The position numbers and the translations under genes are program-made. Below, one piece after another: positions 6,569 through 16,542 of a DNA stretch of 25,077 nt. The notes under the pieces were generated by a model, which worked only from the letters and a program-made list of their open reading frames with translations, did no database searches and was not told the origin of the DNA. Location: NCBI GenBank assembly GCA_023412755.1, contig JAEZCB010000263.1, forward strand, positions 1-25,077. Reading direction: 5' to 3'. The stretch comes from Bacteroidota bacterium. GTDB lineage: Bacteria; Bacteroidota; Bacteroidia; Flavobacteriales_F; PHOS-HE28. Every line of letters starts with the position of its first letter. Positions within the stretch are counted from its first letter, which is position 1.

Positions 6569-9500
6569 CGGCGTAGGAAGATGGATCCGGTGTACTTATC
6601 CATGCCATCACCCAGATCGAGCACGTAGTAATAAGTGCTTTCCGGAAGCTTTTCCCCGAAGACGGCCCCGAACTGGCTGGTGCCATCCCAATCATTCACA
6701 TACGGGCTCTGGTCGAACACCTTGTTTCCCCAGCGGTTGAAGACCTGGAAGCTGTTCTTTGGATAGGAAAGGATGTTCTCGATCACAAAGAGATCATTCA
6801 CGCCATCGCCATTCGGGGAGAAGGCATCCGGAATGCGCAGCGTGAGGCAATCCTTGATGTACACCAGCATGGTGTCCGCAGTGGGCCCACACGGTGCGCC
6901 CGGTTCGAATGGTCCATTGGTGATGGTCCACACCAGATAATGATGCCCAGGTGTGAGGCCGTTCACCCAGGTGTCATGCTGCATGGGTTCTTCAATGTTG
7001 CCGGTGAGCATGGTCCAGATGCCGGTGGAGGTGCTCTCCGCGGGGAAAGCGGCCATTTGCACGCTGGAGACATCCTGGCAATGCTCCTGGTCCGGTCCCG
7101 CATTAGCGGCACCGGCATTGGCATCGAACACGCCGATCACCACATCATCGCTGGTGGTGCCACATGCGCCATTGTCGATGGTCCAGGTGAAGACATGCTG
7201 CCCGAATGCGAGGCCATCAACCGCGGTGAATGGATCGCTGGGGTCGGCCACTGTGGCGGATCCGCTTGTCACCGTCCAGCTGCCAGTAGCAGGAGCTTGC
7301 GGCATGTTGGCTAGCATGGTGACATCGGCCGGGGTTGGCGGTGCGCAGAAGGCTTGGTCCGGGCCAGCTGCCGCAGGTTGCGTGGACCCATCGTAGATGA
7401 AGATGGCCACTTGATCGCTGGTGCTGTTATCGCAGGGGCCGTTGTCCACCGTCCATTCCAATACGATCGTGCCTACGCCCACCCCGGTGATGGTGGTGGC
7501 CGGTGAAGTGGGATCGCTTATGATCCCACTTCCACTCACCAGGGTCCACATCCCGGTGGCAGGTGCCGTTACGGGGCTGCCTTGCAGTGTGATGCTTGTC
7601 GCAGGGGCGCAATGTTCCTGGTCCGCGCCGGCGTTGGCCACCGGATGATCCTGATCATATACGATGATCGAGACCTGATCGCTGCTATCCCCGCATGATC
7701 CGTTGGTGATGCTCCACTGGAACACATTCACACCCACACCCAGATCGGATACCGTGGTGCTGGCCGAATTGGGATCGGTGATCGTACCCGAGCCACTGAC
7801 GAGTGTCCAGGTGCCGATGGCAGGCAAGGGAACATCGTTGGCTGTGAGTGTGGTGCTTGTATTAGGCGTACACAACAGCTGGTCTTCTCCCGCATCGGCC
7901 ACCAGATCGCCCTGGTAGAGGAAGATGGAGACATCATCCGAGGTGATCCCACACGGGCCATTGTCGATGGTCCAGGTGAATTGGTGTTCACCCACGGAGA
8001 TCGAGATCACATCCGTGTTCGGATCATTGGGATCCACCATGGTGGCATCCGTTGAGAGTGTGGCCCATACCCCGGTCGCGGGGAATACAGGGGCACTGGC
8101 CTGCAATGTGGCGCTGTTCACCGGGGTGCATGCTTCAATGTCCTCTCCAGCCAGTGCAGGAGGAGCCTCGGAATCATACACCGTGATCAGCAGGGTATCG
8201 GTGCTCGGTGGCCCGAATCCGCACTGGCCATTGTAGATGGTCCAAAGCAGGGTATGTACCCCTACTGTGAGGTTCTCCACACCGGAGAAGGGATCGTTGG
8301 GGCTGAGCACCACGGCATCGCCACCCAACACGGTCCATGTGCCCACACCGGGCTCTTCGGGTATGTTGCCATGCAGCGAGGTATTCACACCGGGTCCGCA
8401 TATCGCTTCATCCGGACCTGCATCCGCGATCGGTGCGAAGGGATCATACACATACACATCCACTGTGTCGGATACTATGCCATTGTTGGGGCATGGATCC
8501 CATTCCAGCGTCCAAACAAAGGTGTTGATGCCCTGACTGAGGCCAGTGACCATGGTGGTGGCATCATTCGGATCGGCGAAGTCGCCGGTTCCGGCGATCA
8601 CCGTCCATGTGCCAACAGCGGGTGCAGGAGGCATTTCACCCTGCAACTGCATGAAGTTTATGGGTATGCAGGTCTGCAGGTCCGGTCCGGCATTGGCAGG
8701 TGCGGTCTCATCATCATACACGGTAACGGTCACCACATCGTTGGTGATGCCGTTCTCGCAGGGACCGTTGAAGACTTCCCACATGAACACATGCTGCCCC
8801 ACGGTAAGCCCGGTCACAAGGCTGTTGGGATCGTTGGGGTCTGCCAGCGTGCCGGTGCCGCTGAGCAAACTCCATACACCATAGGCAGGGAAGATGGGAG
8901 TGTTGGCGCCCATAAAGACGGAATCCTGTGGCACGCATAGTTCCTGATCAAGTCCGGCGAAGGCATCCGGACTATCCGGATCGAATATGAAGATGCTTAC
9001 CTGGTCGCTCGTGGTCGCACATTCACCACTCTCCAGGGTCCAGGCGAAGATGTTCTCGCCGACCTCCATGCCCGTGATGGCGGTGTTTGGATCGTTCGGA
9101 TCGGCGATGGTGCCGATACCACTCACGAGCGTCCATGTGCCCACAGCGCTTCCCACCGGTGCATTGCCGGAGAGCACCACTTCGTCATCGGGAGCGCATA
9201 GCTGTTGATCCGCGCCTGCATCAGCAGGTGGAGCATTGGCATCGAACAAGGTGATGGTGACCTGATCGCTGGTGATGCCATTCGCACAAACACCATTATC
9301 CACCGTCCATTCGAAGATATTCATTCCAATACCCAAACCCGTGATGTTCGTGCTGGGATCATTGGCATCGGTGATGTCGCCGGCACCGCTGATCAACGTC
9401 CATGTTCCCACCGCAGGGAAGGTCACGGTGCTGCCGGCCATGATGGCATTGGTCAGTGGCGTACAAACCTGCTGGTCCGGCCCTGCGTCGGCATCCAAAT

Positions 9501-12500
9501 TCTCAGCGTCGAACACAATGATGCTCACCTGATCATTCGTAGGCGCTGCGCAAGGTCCATTGTCCACCACCCACTGCAACACATTCACACCCACTTGGGC
9601 ATCGGTGATCTCCGTATTGGGGTCATTGGGATCCACGATGTTCACCGATCCGCTCAGCACCACCCATGTACCCGTGGCCGGAGCGATCAAGGCCGAGCCC
9701 TGCATGGTGGTGGTGGTGGCCGGTGTACACAGTTGCTGATCCGGTCCGGCATCGGCCACCGGGTTGTTCTCATCGAAGAGTTGGATCACCAACTCGTCGG
9801 TGGTGACACCAGTCCCACATGGTCCATTGTCCACGGACCATTCGAGAATGATGGTGCCTGGTGTTGCTCCAGTGATGGTTGCCTGGGGATCATTAGGGTC
9901 GGACAAAGTCCCGCTTCCACTGATGATGGTCCAGGTACCGATCGAAGGAGTAGTGACCGGCGAGCCGGCGAGTTGGATGAAAGGAACAGGTGTGCAGAGA
10001 TCCTGGTCCGGGCCGGCATCGGCGGCCTCCTGCTCCTCATCGAATACGGCGATGGTCACCAGATCACTGGTGATGCCATCCGCACATGGGCCATTGTCCA
10101 CCTGCCATTGGAACACGTTGTTGCCGATGCCGAGATCGAGCACGGTGGTGTTCGGATCATTGGGATCCACGATCATACCCGTGCCGCTTACCAGGGTCCA
10201 CGTGCCAGCAGCGGGGAAGATCACGCTGCTGCCGGCCATGGTGGTGGTGGCCACATCGCTGGTACAGAGTTGCTGGTCCGGGCCGGCATCGGCCACCAAA
10301 TTGTTCTCATCATACAGGAAGATGCTCACCATATCGAAGCCTCCGCCTGTTTCGCAAACGCCATTGAACACGGTCCACAGGAACACATTCTCACCCACCT
10401 CCAGACCACTGACCGTGGTGGTAGGGTCGTTCTCATCGGCGAAAACACCCGCTCCGGCCAGCACCGTCCAGGTCCCTTCCGCAGGGAAGTTCACAGATGT
10501 GGCCTGTAGTGAAGTTGACGTGGCCGGCGTACACAGCGATTGGTCAGGACCGGCGACAGGATTCGGGTTGTTCCCGTCAAAGCGGGTGATGGTCACCTGA
10601 TCGGAGGTGATGCCGCTGGCGCATGGCCCATTGTCCACTGTCCATGCGAACACATTGTCACCGAAGCCAAGGCCGGTCACGGTGGTGTTGGGATCATTGG
10701 GATCGGTGATCGAACCGCTTCCGCTTACGAGTGTCCAGGTCCCGGTGGCCGGGAATATCACGGCACTGCCTTGCAGGCTGGCGACATCCACGGAACACAA
10801 TTGCTGGTCCACACCCGCATCGGCCGCCGGCTGGTCCTCGTCGTACACGAAGATGCTCACAACATCGGCAGTGATGCTGTTCGCACAAGGGCCATTGGAG
10901 ATGGTCCATTGGAAAATATTCTCCCCTAATTCCAACCCGGTCACTTCTGAGTTGGGATCATTGGGATCTGTGATCGTACCGCTGCCGGATATCAGCGTCC
11001 AGGTGCCCTGGGCGGGAACGATCGCCGCATTGCCGGACAAGTTGGTGCTTGTCTCCGCACAGAGGAACTGATCGGCACCCGCATCAGCTTCCGGCTGGTC
11101 CTCATCGAAAATGAGGATCTGCATCTGATCCGTGGTCACGCCACCTGCACAGGGGCCATTGTCAATGGTGTAGGAGAAGATGTTGATGCCGACCTGCAAA
11201 CCCGTCACTTCAGTGACCTGTGCACCCGTTGAAACGATCGTACCAGAGCCGGAAACAAGCTCCCAACTTCCTGTTGCTGGGAAGATCACTGGAGAACCAG
11301 TAAGTGTGGCGGTGCTGGTGGGTGTACAGTACTCCTGGTCCGGACCGGCATCCGCTTCGGCCTGCTGATCGTCATATACGAAGATGCTCACCTGTGAACT
11401 GGTGATGCCATTCGGGCAGGGACCGTTATCCACGACCCATTCAAAGATGTTCTCCCCTACGCCGAGTCCGGAGAGGGCCGTGTTAGGATCAGCAGGATCA
11501 GCGATGGAACCAGTTCCACTCACCAGGGACCATTGCCCGGTAGCAGGCGCGATCACCGTACTGCCCATTAAGGTGGTACTGGTCTGCGGCAGGCACAAGT
11601 GCTGATCCACTCCGGCATCAGCATCCGGCGCGGCCGAGTCGAAAACCTGAATGATCACCTGATCGCTGGAGATTCCACAGGCACCGTTGTCCAGGGTCCA
11701 TTCGTATACATGTGTGCCTACCGGTAGACCATTGATGGTGGTGGTGGCTGAACTAGGGTTGGTGACCACGCCACCCGCACCACTGATCAGTGACCATGCG
11801 CCAGTGGCTGAATTGGTAGGTGGCGTAGCGGCCATCACAACCGATGATGCCGGAGCGCAGATCTGTTGATCGGGGCCTGCGTTGGCAGCGGGAGCCTGCA
11901 GATCGTACATGAAGATGGAGACCTGATCGCTGGTGATGGTCCCACATGCTCCATTGTTCACCTGCCATTGGAACACATTCTCTCCCAAACCAAGACCGCT
12001 CACCGTGCTCGTCGGTGAAGTGGGATCGGCGATCGTACCTGCACCGCTCACCAGCGTCCACTGGCCCATCGCCGGGCCGATCAAGAGAGACCCCTGCAAT
12101 CCTGTGCTGGTGGCTGGGGTACACAGGAATTGATCCGGCCCTGCATCCGCCTCCGGTTGCTCATCGGAGAAGACCACGATGGTGACCTGATCGGTGGTGA
12201 TGCCGCACTCCAGGTTGTCGATATTCCATTGGAGTATGTTCACGCCCACGGAAAGGCCGGTGACCAAGGTGATGGCTGAATTGACATCATCGAAGTCAGC
12301 TGTGCCCTGTACCACCGTCCAATAGCCGAATGCCGGGAATTCCGGTTCGTTGGCCTCCAGTAGCACCTCCACCTCGGTATTGCAGATCGCGCGATCCATT
12401 CCCGCATCGGCAGGCTGCGCCTCCCCATTGGCAACCACCACCTGCGTGGTATTGCTGGAGAGTGGATCAGGGCATACTCCATTGTCGATCGTCCATGTGA

Positions 12501-15500
12501 AGACGTAGACGGCTGATATAAGATCCGTAACAGAGGTATTAGGACTGTTTGGATCCAGTATGGTGGCCGGTCCACCGGTGAATGTCCAGGTGCCGGTGGC
12601 CGGGAAGGTCACCGGGCTTCCATTCAAAGTGATGGCATTCCCGGAATCGGTACAGATCCCCTGGTCAGGTCCTGCATCCGCACTGGGATGCTCGGGGTCG
12701 TACACAAAGATCGAGACCTGATCGGTGGTGGAACCGCAAGGTCCATTATCCTGGGTCCATTGCAAAATATTATGGCCGATGGCAAGCCCCGTGACATTGG
12801 TTTGGGGATCATCTGGATCTTCGATCGTACCCGTCCCGCTTACCAAGGTCCAGGTTCCGGTGGCCGGTACGGGCGGCTCAATGGCCGCCATGCTCGTGGT
12901 ACCGCTCTCTTCGCACAAGGAGATGTCATCACCCGCATCAGCTGGGGGTATGGATGCGTTATGAACATACACTCGAACCAGATCCGAAGTGATACCATTG
13001 CCGCAGGATCCATTGTTCACCGTCCACAAGAATTCATGGATACCCACGGTAAGGCCACTCACCACTGTGCCCGGTGAGTTGGGTGAAACGATCGTTGCCG
13101 AACCAGAGACCAAGGTCCAGGTGCCGATCGCCGGAGCGATCACCGCGCTTCCATCAAGTGTTATGGAATTCGGCGCCACAGGCAGGCAGATCGAAATGTC
13201 CTCGCCAGCATCAGCAGCCAACGTAGCGTTGGAATAGCGGATGATGGTGACGTCATCGAAAGACGTACCGCATGGGCCATTGTCAACGGTCCACCGCAAG
13301 ACCGTCACCCCTACAGGTATCCCGGAAACACCCGAGGTGGGTGATGAGGGCGCGGATATGGTGGCGGTGCCGCTCACTATGGTCCACTGGCCTGTGCCGG
13401 GTGCGATCACAGGACTTCCGGCGAGTGTGGTGGAGCCGCTGGCGCAGAGCTCCTGGTCCGGACCGGCATTAGCGGCCGCCATACCCGGATCGAATACCCT
13501 TATGACGACATCATCTGTCGTGGTGGATCCCGGGCACGGTCCGTTGGTCACCGTCCAGCGGTACACATTGGTACCTATGGGCGGGTTGTTCACCGTAGTG
13601 TTGGGGCTTGATGCATCGGTGAACGTGCCACCACCGCTGATCACCGACCATTGGCCGGTGGCGGGCGCGGCCGGTGTGGCCGCGGCCAGTTGTATGCTGG
13701 CGATCGGCGCACACAGATCTTGATCGGCTCCAGCGTTGGCGGCTGGTGCATTGCGATCGAACACGGTGATCACCACATCATCGAACGTTGTTGGTGGCGT
13801 GCATGGTCCATTGTCAATGGTCCAACGCAGTGTATTCACACCCACGGACAGTCCGGAGACGGACGTAGTGGCACTGTTGGGGTTGGCGAACACCGCCGTG
13901 CCAGTGATCACGGTCCATGTGCCGGTGGCCGGGGTCGCAGGTACATTCCCTGCGAGTGTGGTGGTGGCGAGGCCGGTGTTGCCCACGGTGCACAGAGACT
14001 GGTCCGGCCCTGCATTGGCGGCCGCTGCGGTGGAATTGAACCTGGTGATGGTGACCTGCGAGTTGGTGGAACCACAGGGGCCGTTGTTCACCGTCCATTG
14101 GAATACGTTATTGCCAAAACCCAGGCCGCTCACCGTGGTATTCGGTGCGTTGGGCGTGGTGATCGTACCAGCACCGCCGATCAGTGTCCATGTTCCGGTG
14201 GCTGGCGGTGTAGGGGTGCTTCCGGCAAGGCTTGCGGTGGCGGAACATACCTGCTGGGCCGACCCCGCATCGGCTGCAGGACTGTTGGGATCGTATACCA
14301 TGATGTTCACCTGATCCATCGTGGTGGGTGGATCGCATGGACCGTTGTAAATGGTCCATTGGAAAGTGTTCACACCCAAGCTCAAACCTGTAACCGTAGT
14401 GTTCCTGTTCGTGGGATCGGCGAAGACACCCGAACCGGTCACCACACTCCATACGCCATTATTTGGTTGGGCGCCCAGTTGCACGGATGCTGGGATCGAA
14501 CAGAAGGATTGATCGGGCCCTGCATTCGCAGCAGGCAGGGCATAATCGTAAACCATCACGGTCACTGAACTCTGTGTTGGAGTACCACAGGGACCATTAT
14601 TGATCGTCCAGCGGAATGTGTTCTGTCCAATGCTGAGACCCGTGACCAGGGTGGTGGGTGAATTGGGATCCGCGAACACGCCCGTGCCGCCCAGTACGGT
14701 CCATGTACCCACCGCCGGCGGAACGGCCACATTCGCATTGAGCGTGGTCTGGTTGTTCGGCGTGCAGAGCATCTGCGCAGGCCCGGCATTGGCAGCGGGT
14801 TGTGCGGGATCGAAGGAAGTGATCACTACCTGGTCCGTGGCAATGCCACACGTCTGATAGTCCACCGCCCATTGGAACACATTTTGGCCAGGCCCAAGAC
14901 CAGTGACCGTGGTGGTGGGGCTGTTGGGGTTGGTGAAGACCCCTGAACCACTGACCACCGACCATGTTCCCTGAACGCCTGGGTAAGGAAGTACGCCTGC
15001 CAGCGTGGCACCCGGCCCGCACACATTCTGGTCCGGTCCTGCGTTCGCAGGGGTGAAGGGTGGTGTTATGTTGATGACGTAGCCCTGGGTCGCGAAGCCA
15101 TTGAGCACGCATGCATCATCCTCCACACTTACTGTGAAGATCTGCGAGCCGATATTCGCTGCAGTGGGGGTCCAACAGAATGTGCCCGTGGGGTGTGGCG
15201 ATCCGGCGGTGGTGAAGGTGGCACCCGGGATGGCATTGTTCCAGGTCATGGTGACCACCTGCGATGGATCCGCATCGAACGAATTCACGTTGAAACAAAT
15301 ACTCTCCCCCGCGCATACATTCTGTACGAATGTGTTCGTGCCATTTATCCCGCTGAGTGTTGGATTATTGTTATTGCAGGCAATGATCGCGAATTGTACA
15401 TCCCGTATATAGCTGCCGATCTGAACGCCATTCCGGAATTCCTTTACCAGCACGCTCACAACAGCGAATTGCTGGATGCTTGGCACGAATGAAATGGTAC

Positions 15501-16281
15501 CTGTGGCGGGATCGATCTGCACGGCGTTGGCACCGCCGGATGTGATCACCGGCTGCAGGTAGGTGTAACCCGCATTATAAGGGATGGAGTTGCCGTTGTT
15601 GCCACGCGCTGGAGCCAGCTCGAAAGTGAGCGAATCACCTGCGAGATCGGATACACCATGGTTGTACACCATGGGTTGACCTACACAACCGAATGGAACG
15701 GGATGGTTCAGGAACCTCGGCGAGCTGTTGCAAGGGACCACGGTATTATTCAACCTTGCCGAGAGGTACAGATTACGCGCACCTGGATTGTTCAATGAGG
15801 TGATCGCATTGTTCCTGCAACAGAGTTCCCATTCGATGAGCCAATCCGTTCCACAGCCTGCCCATTGGCTCAAGTTGATGGTGGCGCTGAACTTGTACCG
15901 CTCCACCCCATACTGCCCATTGGGGTCGGTGCATCGATCAGCCGCGCCGTCACAAATGGGAGTGATCACCTCCACGCTCTCAAGTGCGAAGCATGCGTTG
16001 AAATCAGCGATGCATTGTGACGAGCGGACGCGGAATCTGCGGCCATTGTTGCAATTGGTGGGGGCCTCCACACCATTGCAATCCCGGAAGAAATTGAGCG
16101 TGACCTTGTACTGGTTGTTGCCCAGACATTCATAGGTCAGGTCGCCACCCATGGCATGCGTGGCGTGTGCATCCGAGATGCCCATGAACAGGAGACCAAG
16201 GGTGACGAGTGTTACAGAAAAAATGCGCCCGGCGCTCCCATCCAGGGTGGCCGTGCGTAGAGAACGTAGAATATCAGCCAT
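6565..16281 (-). CDS. Giant secreted repeat protein (adhesin-like) with T9SS type B C-terminal sorting domain
   Basis: A 3238-residue protein. Signal peptide about 1-40 (FSVTLVTLGLLFMGISDAHA). A cysteine-rich N-terminal part (about 41-410) opens with THAMGGDLTYECLGNNQYKV and LNFFRDC, as in other large gliding-motility-associated surface proteins. Residues 411-3145 are 31 tandem repeats of about 88 residues. The last 93 residues carry the gliding-motility C-terminal (CHU_C, type B) sorting domain: IPDAFSPNGDGVNDLF, FQVFNRWGNKVF, DWDGTS, YYYVLDLGDG, YTGSIFLRR. Export by Sec then T9SS with attachment or release at the surface is expected from the family. The downstream PorP/SprF gene overlaps by 4 nt. 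Adhesion, gliding or matrix building are plausible roles; nothing here identifies a ligand. The frame is uninterrupted over 9.7 kb. Confidence 0.93.
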   Translation of the reverse strand: MADILRSLRTATLDGSAGRIFSVTLVTLGLLFMGISDAHATHAMGGDLTYECLGNNQYKVTLNFFRDCNGVEAPTNCNNGRRFRVRSSQCIADFNACFALESVEVITPICDGAADRCTDPNGQYGVERYKFSATINLSQWAGCGTDWLIEWELCCRNNAITSLNNPGARNLYLSARLNNTVVPCNSSPRFLNHPVPFGCVGQPMVYNHGVSDLAGDSLTFELAPARGNNGNSIPYNAGYTYLQPVITSGGANAVQIDPATGTISFVPSIQQFAVVSVLVKEFRNGVQIGSYIRDVQFAIIACNNNNPTLSGINGTNTFVQNVCAGESICFNVNSFDADPSQVVTMTWNNAIPGATFTTAGSPHPTGTFCWTPTAANIGSQIFTVSVEDDACVLNGFATQGYVINITPPFTPANAGPDQNVCGPGATLAGVLPYPGVQGTWSVVSGSGVFTNPNSPTTTVTGLGPGQNVFQWAVDYQTCGIATDQVVITSFDPAQPAANAGPAQMLCTPNNQTTLNANVAVPPAVGTWTVLGGTGVFADPNSPTTLVTGLSIGQNTFRWTINNGPCGTPTQSSVTVMVYDYALPAANAGPDQSFCSIPASVQLGAQPNNGVWSVVTGSGVFADPTNRNTTVTGLSLGVNTFQWTIYNGPCDPPTTMDQVNIMVYDPNSPAADAGSAQQVCSATASLAGSTPTPPATGTWTLIGGAGTITTPNAPNTTVSGLGFGNNVFQWTVNNGPCGSTNSQVTITRFNSTAAAANAGPDQSLCTVGNTGLATTTLAGNVPATPATGTWTVITGTAVFANPNSATTSVSGLSVGVNTLRWTIDNGPCTPPTTFDDVVITVFDRNAPAANAGADQDLCAPIASIQLAAATPAAPATGQWSVISGGGTFTDASSPNTTVNNPPIGTNVYRWTVTNGPCPGSTTTDDVVIRVFDPGMAAANAGPDQELCASGSTTLAGSPVIAPGTGQWTIVSGTATISAPSSPTSGVSGIPVGVTVLRWTVDNGPCGTSFDDVTIIRYSNATLAADAGEDISICLPVAPNSITLDGSAVIAPAIGTWTLVSGSATIVSPNSPGTVVSGLTVGIHEFLWTVNNGSCGNGITSDLVRVYVHNASIPPADAGDDISLCEESGTTSMAAIEPPVPATGTWTLVSGTGTIEDPDDPQTNVTGLAIGHNILQWTQDNGPCGSTTDQVSIFVYDPEHPSADAGPDQGICTDSGNAITLNGSPVTFPATGTWTFTGGPATILDPNSPNTSVTDLISAVYVFTWTIDNGVCPDPLSSNTTQVVVANGEAQPADAGMDRAICNTEVEVLLEANEPEFPAFGYWTVVQGTADFDDVNSAITLVTGLSVGVNILQWNIDNLECGITTDQVTIVVFSDEQPEADAGPDQFLCTPATSTGLQGSLLIGPAMGQWTLVSGAGTIADPTSPTSTVSGLGLGENVFQWQVNNGACGTITSDQVSIFMYDLQAPAANAGPDQQICAPASSVVMAATPPTNSATGAWSLISGAGGVVTNPSSATTTINGLPVGTHVYEWTLDNGACGISSDQVIIQVFDSAAPDADAGVDQHLCLPQTSTTLMGSTVIAPATGQWSLVSGTGSIADPADPNTALSGLGVGENIFEWVVDNGPCPNGITSSQVSIFVYDDQQAEADAGPDQEYCTPTSTATLTGSPVIFPATGSWELVSGSGTIVSTGAQVTEVTGLQVGINIFSYTIDNGPCAGGVTTDQMQILIFDEDQPEADAGADQFLCAETSTNLSGNAAIVPAQGTWTLISGSGTITDPNDPNSEVTGLELGENIFQWTISNGPCANSITADVVSIFVYDEDQPAADAGVDQQLCSVDVASLQGSAVIFPATGTWTLVSGSGSITDPNDPNTTVTGLGFGDNVFAWTVDNGPCASGITSDQVTITRFDGNNPNPVAGPDQSLCTPATSTSLQATSVNFPAEGTWTVLAGAGVFADENDPTTTVSGLEVGENVFLWTVFNGVCETGGGFDMVSIFLYDENNLVADAGPDQQLCTSDVATTTMAGSSVIFPAAGTWTLVSGTGMIVDPNDPNTTVLDLGIGNNVFQWQVDNGPCADGITSDLVTIAVFDEEQEAADAGPDQDLCTPVPFIQLAGSPVTTPSIGTWTIISGSGTLSDPNDPQATITGATPGTIILEWSVDNGPCGTGVTTDELVIQLFDENNPVADAGPDQQLCTPATTTTMQGSALIAPATGTWVVLSGSVNIVDPNDPNTEITDAQVGVNVLQWVVDNGPCAAPTNDQVSIIVFDAENLDADAGPDQQVCTPLTNAIMAGSTVTFPAVGTWTLISGAGDITDANDPSTNITGLGIGMNIFEWTVDNGVCANGITSDQVTITLFDANAPPADAGADQQLCAPDDEVVLSGNAPVGSAVGTWTLVSGIGTIADPNDPNTAITGMEVGENIFAWTLESGECATTSDQVSIFIFDPDSPDAFAGLDQELCVPQDSVFMGANTPIFPAYGVWSLLSGTGTLADPNDPNSLVTGLTVGQHVFMWEVFNGPCENGITNDVVTVTVYDDETAPANAGPDLQTCIPINFMQLQGEMPPAPAVGTWTVIAGTGDFADPNDATTMVTGLSQGINTFVWTLEWDPCPNNGIVSDTVDVYVYDPFAPIADAGPDEAICGPGVNTSLHGNIPEEPGVGTWTVLGGDAVVLSPNDPFSGVENLTVGVHTLLWTIYNGQCGFGPPSTDTLLITVYDSEAPPALAGEDIEACTPVNSATLQASAPVFPATGVWATLSTDATMVDPNDPNTDVISISVGEHQFTWTIDNGPCGITSDDVSIFLYQGDLVADAGEDQLLCTPNTSTTLTANDVPLPAIGTWTLVSGSGTITDPNSASTTVSDLGVGVNVFQWSITNGSCGDSSDQVSIIVYDQDHPVANAGADQEHCAPATSITLQGSPVTAPATGMWTLVSGSGIISDPTSPATTITGVGVGTIVLEWTVDNGPCDNSTSDQVAIFIYDGSTQPAAAGPDQAFCAPPTPADVTMLANMPQAPATGSWTVTSGSATVADPSDPFTAVDGLAFGQHVFTWTIDNGACGTTSDDVVIGVFDANAGAANAGPDQEHCQDVSSVQMAAFPAESTSTGIWTMLTGNIEEPMQHDTWVNGLTPGHHYLVWTITNGPFEPGAPCGPTADTMLVYIKDCLTLRIPDAFSPNGDGVNDLFVIENILSYPKNSFQVFNRWGNKVFDQSPYVNDWDGTSQFGAVFGEKLPESTYYYVLDLGDGMDKYTGSIFLRR
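6847..15051 (-). repeat. Tandem array of 31 coding repeats (about 265 bp each) inside the giant adhesin gene
   Basis: The 31 units were counted by eye from the recurring A-D/N-A-G-P-D-Q-x-x-C start. A typical unit runs ADAGPDQxLC, variable stretch, GTWTLVSGSGTI, DPNDPNTTVTGL, GxNVFQWTVDNGPC, SDQVSIFVYD. Every unit has two cysteines, one after the DQ motif and one in NGPC, about 55 residues apart. The strand pattern suggests an Ig/PKD-like beta sandwich per unit. The exact DPNDPN motif occurs in units 16, 17, 19, 21, 23, 24 and 27, so mid-array units look most alike. Unit 31 is most divergent. Copy number could be wrong if the assembly collapsed or expanded the array. Confidence 0.9.
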
Positions 16282-16542
16282 GTGCCAGCGCTTGGGCTTT
16301 GTTCCGTGAACTACAATAACCCGTGATCACGTAGTGGACATTTTGCGAGCATAAGTGCATATGCTTGCGGGAATGGACCACACCGCGGATCAAGTACGCG
16401 ACAAACGTATCCGCATGGGTTTTGCCGGAAACCCTTGGGCTGCCGCAATTGTCAACACGTTGGTGTTGAGCTGATCGTTACGATCCATGCGCGGCACCCA
16501 GGCCCGATACCTGGAGAATAGCAACGAAAATGGGATCGCCGT
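16282..16542. other. Intergenic region upstream of the adhesin gene, several dyads
   Basis: No gene seen. It should hold the promoter of the adhesin unit, but no TAnnTTTG box is clear on the minus strand. Present are a perfect palindrome CGTGATCACG (16322-16331, about 45 nt before the adhesin start), an 8-bp hairpin with one G-T pair (16345-16352 with 16361-16368), an inverted repeat GCGGAT/ATCCGC (16385-16390 with 16409-16414), and a 6-bp hairpin GGGTTT/AAACCC (16417-16422 with 16429-16434). The last could end the upstream three-gene run. Confidence 0.45.

Noticed and set aside
9205..10509. Long plus-strand open frame (434 codons) and many others across 6900-15400
   Set aside because: They are antisense shadows of the adhesin repeats: the same short peptide pattern recurs with the repeat period. 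They have no signal or domain features.
6847..15051. Regularly spaced repeats as a possible CRISPR array or satellite
   Set aside because: The period is about 265 bp in one unbroken reading frame and the units vary in sequence; this is a protein repeat, not a CRISPR.
16345..16368. 8-bp hairpin upstream of the adhesin as a terminator
   Set aside because: On the minus strand the hairpin is followed by A residues, not T; its role is unclear.
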